Shown here: piece after piece, positions 19,173 through 22,949 of the stretch
Position numbering within the stretch: position 1 is the stretch's first letter
Layout: each line of letters opens with the position of its first letter
DNA from: Paramacrobiotus richtersi
Lineage: Eukaryota > Tardigrada > Eutardigrada > Parachela > Macrobiotidae
DNA length: 22,949 nt
Assembly: GCA_034698045.1 (NCBI GenBank)
Contig: JAQGAU010000885.1
Location: 1-22,949 of the forward strand
Reading direction: 5' to 3'
Notes under the pieces: model-generated
What the model was told of the DNA's origin: nothing
The model's database searches: none
The model's input: only the letters and a program-made list of their open reading frames with translations
Translations under genes and position numbers: made by a program

Positions 19173-19490
19173 ATGCGCAGGAAAGTTTTCGTTCTTGAAA
19201 GCAGCCCGGGGCGGCGGCATCTGGGGCCGATGATACGGACAGTCCTGCTCGACCTGGCAACTGCACTCATCGTACGGTTGACCGCACTACTCGACTCACA
19301 AGTACATCCGCATCCTGCGAGCCCCACCCCCATCGGCAAGCAGCCGGAGCACTGGACGGCGGTGGAAAACAGCCTTCCCGTCGGTTACACGGCCGCCTAC
19401 GGGCGGGTCAACATCGTCAGCCGAACCTGGAGTTCCGCCGTCTCCTTATCCACTTCCGCCGGCCGGCATGAGCTGTCCATTGGGTGCTGA
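19173..19490 (+). CDS. Possible 105-residue protein, unknown
   Basis: A complete frame runs from ATG at 19173 to TGA at 19488-19490. The second half has strongly G/C-ending codons (IGKQPEHWTAVENSLPVGY, then AAYGRVNIVSRTWSS). Residues about 20-42 (MIRTVLLDLATALIVRLTALL) are hydrophobic but interrupted by charges, so a membrane segment is uncertain. It lies between copies B and C on the same strand, but I see no family motif in it. It could be a single-exon gene, a terminal exon or a chance frame in GC-rich DNA. Confidence 0.35.
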   Translation: MRRKVFVLESSPGRRHLGPMIRTVLLDLATALIVRLTALLDSQVHPHPASPTPIGKQPEHWTAVENSLPVGYTAAYGRVNIVSRTWSSAVSLSTSAGRHELSIGC

Positions 19491-20565
19491 GCTTCGGTCT
19501 AGGCGACGGGTCAGCTTGACTTCAGGGACGGAAATTGTCTTGCCATTCGGTTGGATGGGGTGAGTCGCTTGGTTGGACGGAGTGGAGGAGCTCCAGCGGG
19601 CTGGTACGCTATAATCTGTGCCACTGCCCAGTCCCAGCTGGAAAGAGCTGAGTCACGGGGGCGGCGGGTCCGCCAGAGGGCCAGTGGTGCAGTTGGAGGG
19701 GCCCCAGCGACGTGTTGAATTCAGACAAGAGCCGACCGCCGCGGGGCCATACTTTTAATTAACACACCACCATGCATGGGCAGCAGACTGTTTTGTTGCC
19801 TCTGTTTACCTAATACACTCAGACAGTCCATGTTATTTCCACTTGTGATGCCAGTTATCGAAAACTTGCTTCCCATACACCCGCAATCGCTTCCGCCCTT
19901 GGCGACAGGTATCCCTAAAGTCAGCGCAAGCCCGTCGAAATTCGGCCGAATCGTGCATTTCTCGTTTACAGTGAAGCCAGGTGTGAATTCTGCGCCACGA
20001 TGGAGCAAAGGAGGGCTGCAAGGGCTTCCTTTTTCCAAATATCTTCAGTGGAGATGTTAGCTTTGAACACCTTGTTTGGGAACTAAAAACATACATGAAT
20101 ATGTACTACGAGGAAAAATCGTAAGGATGTTTCGGCGTCCCGCTCTGCATTTCTGGTGTATTGTGGCGCATAAGTCATACTTTCCTGTATATTTCTGTTC
20201 AGGCTTGGCATTCACTTGTTTAATACTTCTGAGCGATCGTATCATCTTCATTCTTGTAACTAACATTTGTAAAATTGTATTTTGCGAACGTCGATTACAT
20301 TTCCAATCAAAGTTTTTGTATTTGGAGGTTTTAGGATTTGTGAGTCTGGCATTATCCCCTTGAGTCTTGAGAGAACGTAAAAACATGATAACTCGTGGCA
20401 GTCGATGGTAGGAAATCACTGGAACTGGCATCGTAGAACCACAGAAGTTTTCTGCATTACAAGCCAAGACTGAAGAAGCGTTGACTTTCGTGTCCCTCAG
20501 GCCTCGGTCCTTGGCTGCAGTTGCACTGGGTGTCTTTCTGGTTGAGAACCCCTGTTGATTTGTAG
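19491..20565. other. Region upstream of copy C
   Basis: Overlapping minus-strand frames at 19721-20038 and 19833-20096 are both fairly protein-like, so neither can be preferred. From 20100 to 20560 the DNA is AT-rich. The first exon of copy C should lie in or before this region but was not identified. The 60 bp before 20566 partly resemble the 60 bp before copy A's acceptor at 4191. Confidence 0.35.
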
Positions 20566-20770
20566 GTTACTGGCACTGGGAAAAGGCAGGGACTGGCTCG
20601 GAATGGTGAAGAAGAAGGAGAGCATGGCTGGATCAGTCTGCAGCTCTCGGCGAACCATCGTGACTTCCACTGTCCCCCCGCAGATGCACGCCATCACACC
20701 CCAACAGTCTGCTGCTGCCTTCCCTCTCTCTGCGGAAAGCGTCAGTCGTGATCTCCGGGAAGTGATGAAT
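20566..20770 (+). CDS. Copy C, upstream exon
   Basis: The acceptor is GATTTGTAG and the donor AAT|GTAAGC in phase 0, with one base plus 68 codons between them. It shares an identical 25-bp block (20577-20601) with copy A. After that block only scattered positions match. Confidence 0.62.
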
Positions 20771-22105
20771 GTAAGCACTGCGCTTCTCTCAAGTTGAGAA
20801 TGCTGCTGCGTAATTGCATGCATCCCAGTGCGAATTGATAGTTATGATCGGATGGTGTCGCTAATGGGTACAGTTTGCCCCGAAAAGCATCGTTGCGGTC
20901 TTGGCAGCGAGAGCGATCTGTTGTTGATCGGCCGCATGTGTTGCAGACGGAAGGCAATGGTGACGGGCTGGCGACGGCGCTGAAGGATTATCTGGCCAGG
21001 GCCAGGGCTACGACCACGGCGCGAGTAGCGGAGCAATCGCAACGAACGACGGCAACGGGAGACACAACAGTAGAGTACTTCAAGTAAGCATCGATGAGAA
21101 TCATGCCAATCAGAAGAGCCTCACCAAGCTCGCTTCATATATGGTCGGGGTAACAGCTAGTGGTTTCTCAGACTCGCAGCAATTCTCCAAATAGTTATGC
21201 ATCTCTCAAGAGTCAAGTCATTGGTCGTTTTGCTTTCATAATATTCCCCATACAGTAAAACCTCTGGATACCATAGATACCTCTACCTCCGTTCTGCTTT
21301 TTCTGGGTGTATCTCAGGGGTGTGTTTTATGAAGAAAATGCCCCCGGCCCCTCTAAGGGCAATAAATAATTATTATCAAAAAGACGTCCTCTTGTGCTGT
21401 AGCTTCCGGGAATATCCGGCGCGAATGTGTTGAAGGGGTGCATTTTATAAACGAGTGTATGTTCTGAGAGGTTTCACTGTAATGCGTAAATGCCCCAAAA
21501 CTTGTTGGGTTGGTACCTAACACGTCCGCTGCTTTTGTAGGTACTTGAAGCGGACTGCCAAGAACGACCGTTTGCTGAATGAGGAGATGCGCACGGCATT
21601 CCAGATGTGCCCGGCCAACTCAGCCTTCCACGAGGAATACGAGCCGTGGGAGCGGGTGCTGCGCGTCCTCTTCCCCGAGGAGTTCGGCTACCGGGTTAGC
21701 GAGGAGCAGTTCTACACTGGCACCGACCACTGGCTGGCCTGGACGATTGATCCTCGGCGCTTCGACCCCTTCATCCTGGTGCGCAAGCGCGCGGCCGACG
21801 GCAGCTGGCCCGTGGTGCTGCTGGCCAGGGGATTCGCCCGCCAGAGTAAGGCGCGCCTGTCGGCGCACTTTCCTTGCGTGGTGGGCGAGCTGTCCCGCAC
21901 GGCGCAGTTCCTGATCAACGATGGACAGGCCCGAGCGCCACTGGCCCTTTTGGCCTTTTTTGCCGAGGATTTCTGCTGGCAGATCCAGCAGGCGGGCGGG
22001 GCGCCTGTGCGTCAGGGCGCTTTGTATGATGCGCGAGAGATCACCCCAGCAGCGCAGCGTGCGCTGTTCGAGATCGCTGACTATCTTCAGTCTCTGCAGC
22101 TTTGA
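20566..22105 (+). CDS. Copy C of the three-member unknown gene family (three exons seen)
   Basis: Exons are 20566-20770, 20947-21083 and 21541-22105, with introns of 176 and 457 bp. After one base completing a split codon they give about 301 residues to TGA, against about 299 in copy A. Exon 1 starts LLALGKGRDWLG and is lysine/serine-rich. Exon 2 has a helical stretch (LATALKDYLARARA) and then a threonine/alanine run. Exon 3 is the conserved domain. No reading-frame damage is seen, so this is probably a working gene. Function and localisation are unknown. No signal peptide can be judged because the true N terminus lies in an unlocated upstream exon. Confidence 0.78.
20947..21083 (+). CDS. Copy C, middle helical exon
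   Basis: The acceptor is TGTGTTGCAG and the donor CAA|GTAAGC. The exon is 137 bp, enters in phase 0 and leaves in phase 2, as in copy A. It ends TTVEYF with the last codon split. Confidence 0.72.
21541..22105 (+). CDS. Copy C, C-terminal conserved domain exon
   Basis: After GCTTTTGTAG the exon encodes 187 residues to TGA. Landmarks are EYEPWERVLRVLFPEEFGY (near residue 35), KRAADGSWPVVLLARGFARQ (near 80), FPCVVGEL, LALLAFFAEDFCWQIQ (near 140), then YDAREI and the end DYLQSLQL. The copy is intact and third positions are very GC-rich, clearly coding. Confidence 0.88.
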
Positions 22106-22819
22106 TACATCTGTGGCCATTTGTTAGCTGCATAATGCTGCCCCCTGCTGTTTCGCTTGTTAGTGTCAACAATCCCGTTCGATTCTGCAGTCGGTTCGTC
22201 ATTGTATATGCTGTTGCATCTTTTATGGTCGTGATCACTGCTGTCAGTATCCTCGCCTAATGTTAATTTTATAATATGCCTAGCCGTGATTCATCACAAA
22301 AATTAATAAGAAAAGTACTTGTCTCACAATTGTCAGTTTACTCGTGTAAAATTACGGCGTAAATACACAGGGTGATCAGAAGACACAAACGATCACAAAC
22401 ATGCGTCAGAATAAATCACGTACCGCAACTTTTCAGTCGCATAGTAGTATCATTAGTAGAACCGGATAGCTGAAAGAGCAGTTAAATAACAGGTTTGCTG
22501 CTGCACTCATAATTTTCATGGCTTATCACACTAAAAGAACCTCACCTATGGACATGACTGTTTTGATAACCAGGAAGCACTCCTCTGTTACATGCGATAT
22601 GAAACAAGGCGATTGTGATCAGCTATTAATCGCTCAAATATAGTTGCTTTTATGGTCAGATTTAACAGCCAAACAAAAAACTGTCCGAAGTGCAGAAATC
22701 CTGTACTGCGTAGAGTTTGCTAACCAAGAGCGCTATTGATGAGCATGCGAGAGCCGAGAGGCGGTTAACATTGCATAGCCCGTACAGAACTCAACATTTC
22801 AGGCATCGCAAGTGTATGT
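22106..22819. other. Intergenic, no gene recognised
   Basis: This is the 3' flank of copy C and of the convergent minus-strand gene at the right edge. It is AT-rich with no coding signal. Confidence 0.55.
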
Positions 22820-22949
22820 TCATATTAAACTGCTGAGCATGACCTTGAGGGCCTGCACGTTCTTGAAGGTGTAGCCGTAGGCGTAGTGCAAAATGGGGTT
22901 GCAGCCGGCCATGCCAAAGTGCACCAGGGTGTGACGGCCGTTGACGGTG
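22820..22949 (-). CDS. Partial 3' end of a gene, ankyrin-like or 7TM-like
   Basis: The minus frame enters from the right edge and runs 42 codons with G/C-ending third positions to TGA at 22820-22822. It reads NGRHTLVHFGMAGCNPILHY and then AYGYTFKNVQALKVMLSSLI. The spacing of T-x-VH-x-G and P-x-LH-x-A followed by V-x-ALKVML resembles ankyrin repeats. GCNPILHYAY could instead recall the NPxxY end of transmembrane helix 7 in a G protein-coupled receptor. The fragment is too short to decide. The coding bias is clear even if the family is not. Confidence 0.55.
   Translation of the reverse strand, partial: TVNGRHTLVHFGMAGCNPILHYAYGYTFKNVQALKVMLSSLI

Noticed and set aside
21620-22120. Minus-strand 166-codon ORF opposite the copy C domain exon
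   Set aside because: It is antisense to a strongly conserved exon and open only because of its high GC content.
1-22949. tRNA or rRNA genes, CRISPR arrays, bacterial operons
   Set aside because: I scanned for B-box-like GGTTCGA motifs, direct repeats with regular spacing and ribosome-binding-site-led ORFs. Nothing convincing was found.

Overview
The window reads as nuclear DNA of an invertebrate animal. Coding segments are short, GC-rich at third codon positions, and bounded by GT-AG introns (63 bp to about 1 kb) that keep the reading frame. They sit in AT-richer non-coding DNA. One segment is clearly a CYP4-type cytochrome P450, an animal family. I see no operons, ribosome binding sites, rRNA, tRNA or CRISPR. 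The species cannot be named from this sequence.

The most notable content is a dispersed family of three related plus-strand genes that I do not recognise. Copy A is at 4192-5731, copy B at about 17475-18489 and copy C at 20566-22105. A and C each have three in-frame exons with the same splice phases (entry phase 2, then 0, then 2). Both end in a roughly 175-187 residue domain that shares PW-x-R-x-L-x-VLFP, KRAADGSWPV, LALLAFFAEDFCW and a SL-type C terminus. B has the same outline but carries three frameshifts in its last exon and an out-of-phase middle exon, so it looks like a decaying copy. The first coding exon of A and C was not found.

Between A and B lies a minus-strand gene that I could assemble from splice sites. 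It has six exons between 13095 and 9156 and encodes about 639 residues of unknown function. Between A and this gene are a minus-strand glycine/tyrosine-rich terminal exon (6759-6987) and a frameshifted CYP4 fragment (7810-8336). Upstream of the six-exon gene, at 13.1-15.4 kb, minus-strand reading frames alternate with in-frame stops and look like decayed coding or mobile-element sequence.

The left end (0.5-2.9 kb) holds several ORFs with gene-like codon use but no recognisable family. The right edge cuts into a minus-strand gene whose last 43 codons are visible. Simple repeats are a GTGAA-rich tract (1150-1305), a TC microsatellite (15676-15741) and two exact tandem copies of a 29-bp GC-rich unit (17291-17348).
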